Shown in pieces: positions 1 through 10,673 of a stretch of DNA of 64,000 nucleotides. Location of the stretch: positions 62,001 through 126,000 of the forward strand of contig JACVRA010000124.1 of the NCBI GenBank assembly GCA_019828545.1. The letters are read 5' to 3'. This DNA is from Paracamarosporium sp. OC-R06-R3. Its lineage: Eukaryota > Ascomycota > Dothideomycetes > Pleosporales > Didymosphaeriaceae. The translations under genes were made by a program, and so were the position numbers. The first letter of the stretch is position 1. Each line of letters starts with the position of its first letter. The notes beneath the pieces were generated by a model. It had not been told where the DNA came from. It saw only the letters and a list, made by a program, of their open reading frames with translations, and ran no database searches.

Positions 1-833
1 CGATCAGTACACGGGCGTTGTTCGTCAAACTGGACCGGGACCTGGTCTCGACTCTTTCGATGTCTTGCGTTTACCATGGCCTTGGTGTTTGTCGACCCTG
101 CTCCGTGTTTTGGGCTTGTCCCGCAATATCATTCTGGATGGTCATTCAACAAGTAGGCTCTTGAACTACAGCGATGTGGTTCGATCACTTGGCTTCCATT
201 GGAGGATATCTAAGAAACTTTCCATTGCGACGGTTTCGCCGGACAACACCCAACGATCACTGGCACTTGGTCTGATTCACGGTTCTCCACTCGTAATATT
301 TATCCCCGCCCCTTGTGTTTTTGTCGCGATTTCCTAGATTTTCCTTCCCTTGGTGCGTTTCCCCCCTTCGAGGATGGTCTGCCAGCTTGTGGGGATGTTT
401 GATGTTTAAGGGGATGAGTATGCCTAAATTGCAAATTGACTTTGGAGAAGCTAGTTGTGTCTGTGGCTAAACAAGAAAGGAATGAAGGTGGCGGGCGGTT
501 GAAATTTCGGATTACCTTGGGGAAGCTGGACTTGAAAGGGGCGGCTTCCGGGAAGATGAGTTTCGGCACGCCACCACTGTGGTCAAGGTGCAGATGGTTT
601 CAGGTAGTTTACTTGCGCTTCAATCACAATTTTCTTTACATATTTGTTCCCGATGCTTGCGTGATATGTTCCTTGGTGACGTCTGGTTGCGAAAGACAGA
701 AGGCAAGGAGACGTTTCGCAACGCGTATGCGCTGATTGGTCGATCTTTATCTTAGCGTGGTTCCTTGAGGTACAGGAGGCAACTTTTCTTGCGGCGTTCA
801 ATCCCCACGCCTTCCGACCACCCAGCTGCGAAG
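1..833. other. Upstream flank of the RSM22-like gene
   Basis: No gene can be supported here. A frame on the + strand stays open from base 2 to 337, but it has no convincing start, splice pattern or family motif; it could be the 3' exon of a gene lying to the left or simply chance. An inverted CCAAT box (ATTGG) at 735-739 lies about 95 bp before the RSM22-like start codon and is a plausible promoter element for that gene. Confidence 0.4.
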
Positions 834-3242
834 ATGGTCCCGGTGAGGAGCTTCCATTCTATTTGTCATTCATGCAGACTTAACTCGTTGTTAATGCAAG
901 CGCGCAACGCAAGATCACGGACATCATCACCACGGACGAACAGGTTTCCGCGAACGAGCGCATTCGTGGCACAGCATGCTTCTCAACGGAGAGCATTCTC
1001 TACGACATGGCAATTGAATCAACAAGCAGAAGAGCATAAGACGAGCTCTTCTGTGAATGCAAATGATTTGCCACCCACGCCGAGCGACCGCTTGAGTATC
1101 GAGGTCAACGTACGGAAGGCGCGACAGTTGTTTGGAGATGCGCTACCAAGAGGGCATCTAAGCGACAAGGAATACCAAGTTTACGAGAGGCTATATGGGA
1201 CACCGGTATTCGTAGAGACTGCGGAGGATCTGCGGGAGGTGGAGATTGTGGAGGAGGACGTCTTCGAGGAACAGCTTGAAGATGGATCGACTGTGTTGTT
1301 GAGGAAAGGTGCAGACGGCGAATTAGAAGAGGTGGAAGTTTTCGATGAGGTCGAAGAAGCTCTGGTGGAAGAAGAGGAGGAGGCAAGTTTGACAGAGAAG
1401 GAGTGGGAGGAACTGCGCGAACGGAAGGCGCAAAACTACCACGACAACGTGTACGAGCAGACAAGGAAAGAAATGGAGGAGGAAGAGGAGGGATCTGAGC
1501 AGGAGGAGGATGACGACTTCATGCGCGCACATCCTTTGACCATTGCTGGCAGATTCAAGCCTTCGCCCTCGACCGTGTTCCTGCCCAAGGAAAGCCTCGT
1601 CAATCCTACTGCTCAGCTACTGACCCGAGCGAACCACAAACACCTTGCTGAATCGTCGAATCGCATACTCGGTGGCCCCGGTCTGCCCTTCTCCGCTTCT
1701 ACCCCCGCGGCACGTTTAGGCAAGGAGCAGAAGCCCATACCGCTCGATCCGTCGCACGCAGATATGGGCAACATTGAGGCGGACGTATACATGGCTTCCG
1801 TACAACCTGGGACATACGCGAGTGTTATGAGTTCCCTGGTAGAGGTGCGGCGACGACTAGGCTCCTCTTGGATTGAGAATCTTATAAAGAACAAGAAGGG
1901 TGGCATGGTGCTCGATGCTGGTTCCGGTGGTGTTGGTATTCTCGCATGGCATGAAGTTCTGAAAGCCGACTGGGAACGCATGCAAGAAGAAGCCGGCACT
2001 ACTTCGCGAACGAATGCTCCACTTGGCAAAGCCACTGTGTTGACTGCGTCTGACACCCTACGACACCGCGCCAGCCGGCTACTGGAGAACACGACGTTCA
2101 TTCCTCGTCTACCTGATTCTATCGCAGAAGAAGAGGAAATCAACGCACAACAGCCGCGGAAGGTGTACGACCTGATCATCGCGCCTCATACACTTTGGGG
2201 ATTGAAGCAAGAGTATTTACGGAAAGAGCAGGTGCAAAAGTACTGGTCACTCCTCAATCCAAAAGGTGGTGTCCTTATCCTCGTCGAAAAGGGTTTACCC
2301 CGTGGGTTTGAAGTCGTAGCTGCGGCCCGCGAGCTGCTTCTCGAGAAACATATTGCCTCGCCAGATTCTACGCAAATTGAAGTTCCTCTGGAGGAACAGG
2401 TCTCGAAGCCAAATGAGGACACTCAATTTGCAGAGAAGGAAACAGGCATGATAATCGCACCCTGCACCAATCACGGTACATGCCCAATGTACCAATCTCC
2501 AGGTGTCAGTCTGGGTCGAAAAGACTTCTGTTTCTTCAGCCAGCGGTATATCAGGCCGCCGTATCTGCAGCGTATCCTCAACGCCACTGACCGCAACCAC
2601 GAAGACATTCAATTCAGCTACCTCGCCGTGCAACGCGGAAGGGACCAACGTTTGGCGCAACACGACACGCTCGGCAAGGGCTTTGTGCAAGGTGAAGAGG
2701 CCACAGACGCCGCCTTTACCGGCCATGAGTACAAGCCCGATCCGGATGCTGAAGAAGGACAGGAGCTCGACATCAACACAGTCGAGGACGTGAACCCTCT
2801 GACTCTCCCGCGGCTCATCCTGCCTGCCCTCAAACGCCGTGGCCACATCATCCTCGATGTGTGTACCCCGGCTGCAACCCTCGAGCGCTGGACTGTCCCG
2901 CGCTCTTTTAGTCGTCAAGCGTTCCGCGATGCGAGGAAAGCGCGGTGGGGCGATCTGTGGGCGCTCGGCGCGAAGACCCGCATTCCGCGCAACGTCCGAC
3001 TTGGTAGGCCGCGCGATGAATTTGATCGCAAGGGACGACGCATCAAGGCACCTAAGAAGGTCACCATTGAGTTAGATGTGGGTGCACAAGGAGACGAGAC
3101 GGTGGATAGAGGTGCGAGGGTCCTGGGCAAGAGGGGTGATAGGAATGGGCGGTATAATGCAGATAGGAAGATTAGAGGGAGTGGGGGAAGGAAGGGTAGG
3201 AAGAAGGGCCTTGAGCTCGGCGATGAGGATCTGCTGGACTGA
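834..3242 (+). CDS. RSM22: RSM22-like mitochondrial small-subunit methyltransferase-like protein
   Basis: Single-exon gene of 802 codons. Rsm22 family proteins act in mitochondrial small ribosomal subunit biogenesis and carry a degenerate SAM-methyltransferase fold. Seen here: a basic, Ser/Arg-rich N-terminus suited to mitochondrial import, an acidic Glu-rich stretch at about residues 130-230, a SAM-type loop (LDAGSGGVGI, about residue 360), and the family's cysteine cluster (CTNHGTCPMY followed by KDFCFFSQRY) of the kind now linked to an Fe-S cluster. The motif RPPYLQRIL and a Lys/Arg-rich C-terminal tail also fit. I start at the ATG at 834; the frame is open further up only from a TTG at 765. 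The length is usual for fungal members. The identification is firm; whether it still methylates RNA is unknown. Confidence 0.9.
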   Translation: MVPVRSFHSICHSCRLNSLLMQARNARSRTSSPRTNRFPRTSAFVAQHASQRRAFSTTWQLNQQAEEHKTSSSVNANDLPPTPSDRLSIEVNVRKARQLFGDALPRGHLSDKEYQVYERLYGTPVFVETAEDLREVEIVEEDVFEEQLEDGSTVLLRKGADGELEEVEVFDEVEEALVEEEEEASLTEKEWEELRERKAQNYHDNVYEQTRKEMEEEEEGSEQEEDDDFMRAHPLTIAGRFKPSPSTVFLPKESLVNPTAQLLTRANHKHLAESSNRILGGPGLPFSASTPAARLGKEQKPIPLDPSHADMGNIEADVYMASVQPGTYASVMSSLVEVRRRLGSSWIENLIKNKKGGMVLDAGSGGVGILAWHEVLKADWERMQEEAGTTSRTNAPLGKATVLTASDTLRHRASRLLENTTFIPRLPDSIAEEEEINAQQPRKVYDLIIAPHTLWGLKQEYLRKEQVQKYWSLLNPKGGVLILVEKGLPRGFEVVAAARELLLEKHIASPDSTQIEVPLEEQVSKPNEDTQFAEKETGMIIAPCTNHGTCPMYQSPGVSLGRKDFCFFSQRYIRPPYLQRILNATDRNHEDIQFSYLAVQRGRDQRLAQHDTLGKGFVQGEEATDAAFTGHEYKPDPDAEEGQELDINTVEDVNPLTLPRLILPALKRRGHIILDVCTPAATLERWTVPRSFSRQAFRDARKARWGDLWALGAKTRIPRNVRLGRPRDEFDRKGRRIKAPKKVTIELDVGAQGDETVDRGARVLGKRGDRNGRYNADRKIRGSGGRKGRKKGLELGDEDLLD

Positions 3243-4509
3243 GGTGCTGCGAGATGGGAGTTGGTGAATGGTGGAGTGTATGATAATTGAAAGGAAGGAT
3301 GACGCAAGTGTAAGATTGGGTTGCATAGGTATGGCTGCATTGGGTGGAGTTAGATCGGATTTGTATGACTGTGGGCTATGTATGGAAGACGGATGCCTTG
3401 TACTTGTACACTATGTATATCATGAGACTCTACACTGAGGCATATCGCTCCTCAAGCAAGCTCGATAATTGGCACACACAAATATTTTGATGGATGGAGC
3501 GTTGTCGTTTGTGCGGCTTATGACTGAATTGACCGCCGCCGTGAGTGCTATGGTCCAGCAGGATTTCACCCGCGCCACCCAAAATATTTCTGAATCTTTG
3601 TTCTATGGTGTGAGAAGGCAGTGCAGCCTAAGTACTGTACAAACCACTTCTCGGCTTTGCTCCATGACCACAATCACGGCGAACGAAAGAAAGGGATCCT
3701 TTTGTCTCAATATATTGAACTTTCAATAGATCAACTTTCGTTGAACTGGCAGCATGATAGACATTTTCAAGAGCGTCGAGCGCAAAGACTTTTGCAGGAC
3801 CGCTGCAAGCAGCATTATCAATATTTTATTGCCGTTGATGAACTCGTATTTATGATGTCCGACAACAAAAAGTTCTTTGCAAAGTAAAGTATTCAAAGGA
3901 TCATCATCATTCCAAGGGTTTCTTGATGACATTTAAGCATAACGTTCTGCGGTAAAGGCGACGATGTTTATCTTATCGAGCAATGAATGCAAATTCATCT
4001 TCTATATTTACTCGCTGATTGCCTTAGGCTGTTCATCGTACGCCTTATGAACGCATGCGTAGTATTTGCATAAGACAATGCACGCCTAAGAGTCGGGAGG
4101 CTTTTTTTTTTTTGAAGAAAACAGTGGAGTATCAAACAAGGAACTAAGATAGGAAAAGGGTTGTGGGGCAAGGAGAGTTGGGAGAGGCGAAGTGGGGTTT
4201 ACAAACTGCAAGCGGTCTAAGCTTCAAGATTCGTTAACGGCAGTCTGCAGTGATTCAATACTGATCGAAATGGATAAGTTTGGGTATATATACTCAACTG
4301 TAGGCTGTCGCAAGCGTTTCCAATGCCTTCGTCCTTATCATGTGTTGTCAATACAGAGGGAAAGATAGTCGCGTCCGGTGAAGGAACCGGATATAATGGT
4401 GCGAGGCGAGCGCTGCTGCGCCTCAAACGCCCCGTCGGTGAGGCAACAACTTCATTTATCACTCTTCCTACTATCGACCTCTCTCAACGTGTGATTCCAG
4501 TCCATCATC
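3243..4509. other. Intergenic stretch, no gene seen
   Basis: About 1.27 kb with many stops in all frames. It holds a 12-base T run near 4103-4114. No splice-consistent coding pattern, RNA gene or repeat was recognised. Confidence 0.5.
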
Positions 4510-5696
4510 ATGCCGGACAAAAAATCGAAACGTGAGATTTTCTCGGATCGTTGGGAACTCTTTTGCTGGAAACACCCCACGCTGAAGAATTATGCCAAGG
4601 CAAGCATCAGGCTACTTTGCTACCCCTTCGCTTGTACCTACGGATGCAGGAGATGCCTAGGAATTCGCAGACCAGCGAGATGTGGCAATGGTTTGAGGCA
4701 AGAGCGTAATCGAACAGCAGCAAAGATGTTTACGTTGCATAGTCAAAAGCGCGGACGTGAGATTAAAAGACGCAATTCGCTGACTGGAAAGCCCCCTATG
4801 GCTTTGAAAGTGGGAAATTTCTTGAGAAGGCGGGACAGGTGGTACAATCAGGATCAATCTGTTTTCTTTGCGAAACTGCCACCAGAACTCCGCATGAAGA
4901 TCTACAAGCTTGTGCTAAACGATCAAGATTACGTACACGTGGTTCCAAACCTCTTCGGTTTGAAGTTCCGGGTTAGTAGGTACTTGCTTGAGAAACAGAG
5001 GAAGACGTTTGAAGATCATAATGGAGTTGCTGCATGGGCACTTGGAAGCCAATTAAGTCTCGATTCTTTCGAGGTAACCCAAGATTATCTTATAGAACCA
5101 TACCAGCTCTGTGGCAGAGATACTCAGCCTGGAGCTTCTTTACTACCAATTCTATTATCCTGTCGAAGGATGTAAGTAATTCATCCTGACCTTGCTCTGC
5201 ATCGATGATTCGCTAATATTCCAACAGCTATGCCGAGGCCATACATCACTTATACTCAGGCAATACCTTCGTCACTTCACTTGGCTACAACCTGCACAAC
5301 TTCGCTATATCCATACCAGAAACGCATTTCTGCCGCATTACGTCTGTGGTACTCTTTACTACGGATCGATCTGAAATCGACTGGCCCAACACTGACCGCG
5401 TTCTCTTGAGCCTGAGACATCTTAGAGACTGCCATATCATTTTTCAGTATCAAGATCGCAGCGAGCTCTCCCTTGAAGCCATGCAGCATCAACAACTCCA
5501 GAGCCTATTGATTCCGAATGTTGCACAAGCACTGCTTCACTGTTTGGAGACTTACCCAAATAAAGACCGATTCACGGTTGACTTATGGGTTGCGGCTACA
5601 CGAGGTCAGAGAAATGCCCAGATGTGGGATGGATATCAACTTGTTCGGAGATGGAATTTGAAGGATGAAACTATTGAAAAGATTGCAGAGTACTAG
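4510..5696 (+). CDS. DUF7730-type F-box-like fungal protein
   Basis: Two exons, 4510-5171 and 5228-5696, joined by a 56-bp intron (GTAAGT donor, CAACAG acceptor); the frame closes at 376 aa. Joining rebuilds the block SCRRIYAEAIHHLYSGNTF, the signature of the fungal DUF7730 family, preceded by FFAKLPPELRMKIYKLVL, which resembles an F-box/2EXR helix. These proteins are abundant in Dothideomycetes, often near other fast-evolving genes, and their function is unknown; a role in substrate recognition is only an inference from the F-box-like start. The N-terminal 100 residues are basic and show no recognised domain. An additional upstream exon cannot be excluded. Confidence 0.8.
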
Positions 5697-6256
5697 TCTT
5701 AAATGTGGCTCACTATGGATGCAAAATCACTTCTACAGAGGCACCCTCATTGACAGGTCTAGGATAGGGACAGGAATAATAGTATTAATTGTTTGAAAAA
5801 TCCTTGTCACTGTTTATCGTGGTTGCGGTGCAAATATTGCAGCCAAGCGTGCCTTGCTTAGACGAACGTTTTTCCTGTATGCTAACCAAAGATACTGTGA
5901 ACCTCTGTTGTAGGAGCGCTAACATGGTGATTTGGTATTTGGGTGTCTTGTCCGTTCACCCATTGCGGTGATATTGGTGGAAAAAAGATTACTTCATGAG
6001 TTGAATCGAGATTGGAATGCGTAAAGAATATTTCAGGTATTGGAGAAGACAAATGCACACGCGATAGAACTATGCTGTCGTTGTTGTATGTCCATCTTGC
6101 ATAAAGGTGTTTTCTTGATTCTAGACAAACATGATCATCGATGTGCCAAGCATCAGACAGAGTAATAACACAACAACATCGAAGCCTATCCGCTCCCCTT
6201 CACTATCCTGCGGTGCATCCAGTGTCGGGCTCCTCGTTTGGTTTGGCGAACCTCTT
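5697..6256. other. Intergenic, between convergent genes
   Basis: About 560 bp between the 3' ends of the DUF7730 gene and the carboxylesterase. Nothing beyond probable 3' untranslated sequence was seen. Confidence 0.4.
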
Positions 6257-7911
6257 TTAAGCCGAAATAGCTTCAGTGATCGTGTCCCACAGCTTGCAAA
6301 AACTGTAATCGATATCCCTAATAATCGTCCCCTCATCATTCGACGCAATCAGTCCTACCGTTCCATTATTTTTGAAAGTTGGCCAGGTCGCAGGTAATAG
6401 TGGGGAAGCCGGTTCCTGTGCTCTGGCCATGGCTGTCCACGCACTTGAAACCACGTGACTAATGTTCTTCTCACCTGCTGAGAGGCTACATGTGCCGTTG
6501 GGTTGAGGTAGAAAATCTGTATTCTGGAATATGAATGGGATCTCAGATGTGTGAGCCGCTGCCAAAAGGCTCAGGATCCTGGGATCACTGGCGCTGCCGA
6601 ACCCCGATGACCAAGGACAGCTTGGGGATACATCCCAGAGATAGGCGTATGCGGGAACGCCTTTGGCCAAAGCCTTCTTTAGAGCTCGTTGGGCAGAACA
6701 TGTGTATGATGCGTGCGTCCAGATCGCAGTCATGGCGAAGTATGGAGCTAGCGAGGCAGAGGAGATATTCGCGAATCTGGAGATAGGGTAGTATGACTTA
6801 ACCGTTGACGCATAAGGGCCAAAGTTCAAATCGACAAAACTCGTGTAGTTTTCTTTCGTCGGCGGAAAAGCATCTCGGTAAGCACCCAGAACGAATAGTG
6901 AGCCGTCGGCAGTTGTGGAACCCAATATGGCAGGAACGCGAGTGCCAACTTCGGCTGGGTCTTTCGGGATAACCTTTCCATCAACGACTGTTCCAAAGCC
7001 TCTAGCATATGCAAGTGTTATCCTTGATGTGGATGTTTCGTCTGATATGGGGAAAGAAGCATTGAGCTCTTGTGTTGTCTTAGAACGCATGCAGTTCAAG
7101 TCGTCGAGGGCGCAACCAAGATTCTTGACGAATGTCTGGAAGTACGGTTGGGCTTCGCCATAGGGAGCAGATCCTCTTCCTCCTCCAGACTGTGCAGCCA
7201 CAGCGCTTATAAGAGATGGGGCTTCTGGAAGTGTACTAACGACAAAGGACAATGCAGCGCCTGCAGACTGTCCGAACAGGAGCACTTTCGACTATATCTT
7301 GTCAGCATATTGTGCCGCCTCAGCTGGAATTGACTTACGCGATCACCACCGAAAGCATCGATGTTCTCTTGCACCCATCGAAGCCCTAGGACCAAGTCTT
7401 GAATGGCGTAGTTGCCCGACAAACCCGCGCTTTCCAAGCCTAAAAACCCTAGAGGCCCAAGTCGATAGTTAATCGACACAACAATAGAATTGACAGCCGC
7501 GTTGCATCCATCATAGAGCGGATCACTGATACCACCACCCGTGTTACTGCCGCCATATACCCATACCTTCACTGGCAGCTTTGAGTCGCTGCTAGCGTTC
7601 TTGGGCGCCCACACATTGAGGAATAAGCAGTCTTCTGACCAGGGTTGAGGCTCGACGAATGCGCCACCAAATTGTATGCAGCTAGGCGCGGCTTTTGTTC
7701 CATCCAGTGTTCCATTGAACTTTCGATTGAGAGGTTGAGGCGCGGCGAAGCGGAGAGGTCCCAGTGGTGGTTGCGCAAACGGAATGGAATGGTAGAAGTT
7801 TACGGCTGAAGACGGACATGACCCTCCTGTGATTGTTCCATTGGATACTGTAACGTTTTGTGCAAGTGCACTGGGGACGATCAAAGACAGTACAAAGGTA
7901 TGCAGTCTCAT
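6257..7911 (-). CDS. Secreted type-B carboxylesterase/lipase
   Basis: Two exons on the minus strand, 7911-7339 and 7291-6257, with a 47-bp intron (GTAAGT...ATAG). The product is 535 aa. A signal peptide (MRLHTFVLSLIVPSALAQ) points to secretion. Family marks: EDCLFLNVW near residue 105, the oxyanion-hole region VYGGSNTGGG, and the nucleophile elbow FGQSAGA with Ser at about residue 200, formed exactly across the splice junction (GGDR|SKVLL). A histidine in AHTSEIPF suits the catalytic His. The usual acidic residue of the triad is in a DEG-like motif; here it reads TADGS, so Asp may replace Glu. Substrate cannot be told. It lies next to an F-box gene and a secreted tannase. Confidence 0.9.
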
Positions 7912-8356
7912 ATTTGTGTGACGTTGTGTGGTCGATGGCCAAGCCCATCCTACAGTCCTGGAGGAATTATAAGCACTCGGCCATCGCTTTCAAGCATCGC
8001 CCTCGTAGGATTCATGGTTTTAGACATGAATCCTTCATTTAAGATCTGAACGACTGGATTGTCATGCTCGGGGCTGCAGCGATGCCCTAAGCAGATCGCG
8101 CTAAGATGCGATTGGTCGGTAATTAAGGCTGCGGCTGGTTCGCGCTTACAGGTACCGCACAGCAAGCCTGTTCTAGTTAAGGCGAACACTAAGCCACCCA
8201 GGATAATGGAAAAGGATGACGTTGTTAGCCTGATGCTGTTTGGAAGGTGCGCATCCGGACAGGTGTGGGCAATCTTAGATGGGGACGGAGAGTAAACACT
8301 TCCGACCTTATTCCCGACGCACCGGACCAGAATTTCCTCAAATCTCTTCCAGACAT
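7912..8356. other. Carboxylesterase upstream region
   Basis: About 445 bp between the F-box gene's stop and the carboxylesterase start, both on the minus strand. It should contain the carboxylesterase promoter; no distinct motif was recognised. Confidence 0.4.
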
Positions 8357-10361
8357 TTATCTGTTTGATGTAGGGATCAGAGGGACCAGATACTTCCGAA
8401 TATCTTCTCCTTGATACCAACCTTCTACGCCTGGTTCATCGCTATCCTCAGTGTTTCTCCTTGCATATCTCTTCTTCCTCCTCCAATTTTCTGTATCGTC
8501 CTCCGAATCAGCAAGATTAACGTCATACATGTAGGTTTCGTCGATAATCAATGGTCTCTCTTGATCATCTTCGCGCTTCAACCAGTCTAGCCACTTTTCC
8601 TTTGAGATAGGCGGGTCATTGTACACCAAATTCATGCCCTTCGGTTTGAACACTTTGTCTTGTAAAACTACCATAAGGTCCCAGGCTACGAGGTACAAAG
8701 TCAGTGTGGTGTTTAATAATCAAAGGGGTGGGTAGAAGTAGGTGTCTTAGCTAGCTGTTGATGTCTGAAAACTTCAGACACAAGTGGAAAGTCCGAGAGA
8801 TTTAGACAATCGCCAGCACGAACACCCATTTTGTAGCTTGGCATTACTTACGATATCCCATTCCTTCTCTAGTGTTTCCATATAGCGGATAAAATTTTAC
8901 CTGGAATGTCTTTAGGACAGCCTTGCGAGCCACGGCTAGGCTGACGATATTCTCAATCCAGAGAGCCTCGTCTTTTCCAAATGCAAGCCAATCCTCGGAG
9001 TGTTCAGTGTAGCCACGGAAGTCCCAGCAGAATGTTTTAAGGCTAGAGCCTATGATATTTGCGTCATCGACCTGGAATTTTAAGGAAGCCTCGTGTATCA
9101 GCCATCTTGACAATTTCAAGAACTCCAAGTTTGGAAAGAGGGTAGCGTTAAACACTCGATGGCTACTGTTCCCTGTAACATATCCTATGTCAATTTCTTT
9201 GAGAGTTTCTTTTTGTGGCAGCAGCCACGATTCAAGCATGGAATAATCCAGGACATGATCATGATTGTATGACTTGCTAAACTTGAAGCGAGTGAGTACC
9301 GCGGGCCACTGGATCAGCAAAGACGCGACCTCAGGTTGCTCTGCGTAACTGGTAAGGACGAGAGATGTAAACGGGGCCATGCGGCGTTTCTGCATCCGAA
9401 AAGCATTAACACTGAGACCACTTCATACTCCCACTCGACTGTCACCACTCCCAGTCGTCAAAAGAAAAGAGACCGGCGTACATACTGCAGGTTCGAGCTC
9501 GACTTTTCCCTGCCCCTGCTCCGTTAACCCGTGGATAAACAAGCTCTTCAAATTAGGAAAATTAAGCCATTCAAAGATGGGCCTAAGATAGAGATTGTGG
9601 CGTAGCCCCGTAAGCTGCAGGTGCTTGATGCTTGCACAATGAGCAGCGAAACAACGAATGAGAGCCCACGTTGATTCGAAATCACCCTCGATGGATAGAC
9701 AATGCAGCTTCTTCAATCCCCATGCCAAGTTTCTTGCCACAAGGCTCTTGTCGATCATTAAGTCATGAACTGACACAAGACGATTGCTGGCCGTCAATAC
9801 CCAATTCGACTTCGACCTCTCTTGGACTTCGAAGTGCAAAGACCTAGTCACAAACAACGACGTTAGACCTATAAATCTCAAGTCACAAGCAATGACTAAT
9901 TACCTGCAATGCTCCCTCAGATGAACACTCTCTGTGAGGGTATAATTGAGTTTGCGAAATGAGCTATTAGGAGGCACCGCCGAGTCCTCTGGGGGTCTGA
10001 AGTCGATCTTACGAAAGAGCAGGGGCTGCGCAATTTTCAAGAATCTTCTGCACACCAGGGAAAATACTCTCAGCATACGATAGTTCCAGAGTCGTTGTTT
10101 AGGGTGGAAACCCAAGAAACAATTTTCGCATGCGTTTGCATCAAGGAGTTTCAAGGGAGGGGTTCTGGCAGCGTGCTCGATGATCAGGACAAGCAGCTCA
10201 TCGGGGAGTCGTACTATGTGTGACTGTATGGCAGAAGGCGGTGTGCTGAGCTGCGAAACAGAATTGGTTGTCACGTCCTGACCAGGAGGCGCGGGGTAAA
10301 CGATAGTGAGAGCTCGGGCTGAAGAGCTGCCAAGATAGGCTTGCCGCAAGCTCGCCATCAT
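8357..10361 (-). CDS. F-box protein with LRR-like repeats
   Basis: Four minus-strand exons: 10361-9904, 9843-9486, 9389-8852 and 8685-8357. Introns are 60, 96 and 166 bp with GTAATT, GTATGT and GTAAGT donors; the joined frame closes at 560 aa. An F-box lies at about residues 50-95 (IVRLPDELLVLIIEHAAR, then LVCRRFLKIAQPLLFRKI), the part that docks on Skp1 in SCF ubiquitin ligases. The rest alternates short hydrophobic strands such as LKHLQLTGL-like and FPNLKSLFIHGL, consistent with irregular leucine-rich repeats that would bind a target. The C-terminal 110 residues are acidic and unlike any domain I know. The target is unknown. Splice choices for the last intron are slightly less sure than for the first two. 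Confidence 0.75.
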
Positions 10362-10673
10362 CCTAGGACAGTATAGGAAGAAACGCTGGAAGTTTGGTGT
10401 GTACTAGAGTGCTATTAGAAAAAAGCGGTGGGAAAGAGATCGGGGCGCGGTGACGGTGGATGCACACGTGCATGGTTACACGACGCGAGGGGCTGATCAT
10501 CCTGAAGAATTATGAGCCATCCGCGCTATACCACCTTAGGTAATTATACTGGTCCACCAACGTGTGTCAGTGTAGAACATAAATACATGGAAATGTCACT
10601 GAATGAGAACACTGCGAACATACGATTGATGAGCTGCGAAAATCAGAGTGGAATCGACTTACAAACCTCGAAG
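10362..10673. promoter_or_regulatory. Divergent promoter, F-box / tannase
   Basis: About 310 bp separating two divergently transcribed start codons, so it must carry both promoters. An upstream in-frame ATG at 10512 would lengthen the tannase by 54 residues but would bury its signal peptide, so it is taken as untranslated. Confidence 0.4.

Noticed and set aside
765..833. Longer N-terminus for the RSM22-like protein
   Set aside because: The frame is open but begins with TTG; the first ATG is at 834 and gives a normal mitochondrial leader.
2295..2918. 207-codon ORF antisense to RSM22
   Set aside because: Mirror of a strongly coding exon; no family motif or splice logic.
10512..10673. 54-residue extension of the tannase
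   Set aside because: It would place the evident signal peptide inside the protein.
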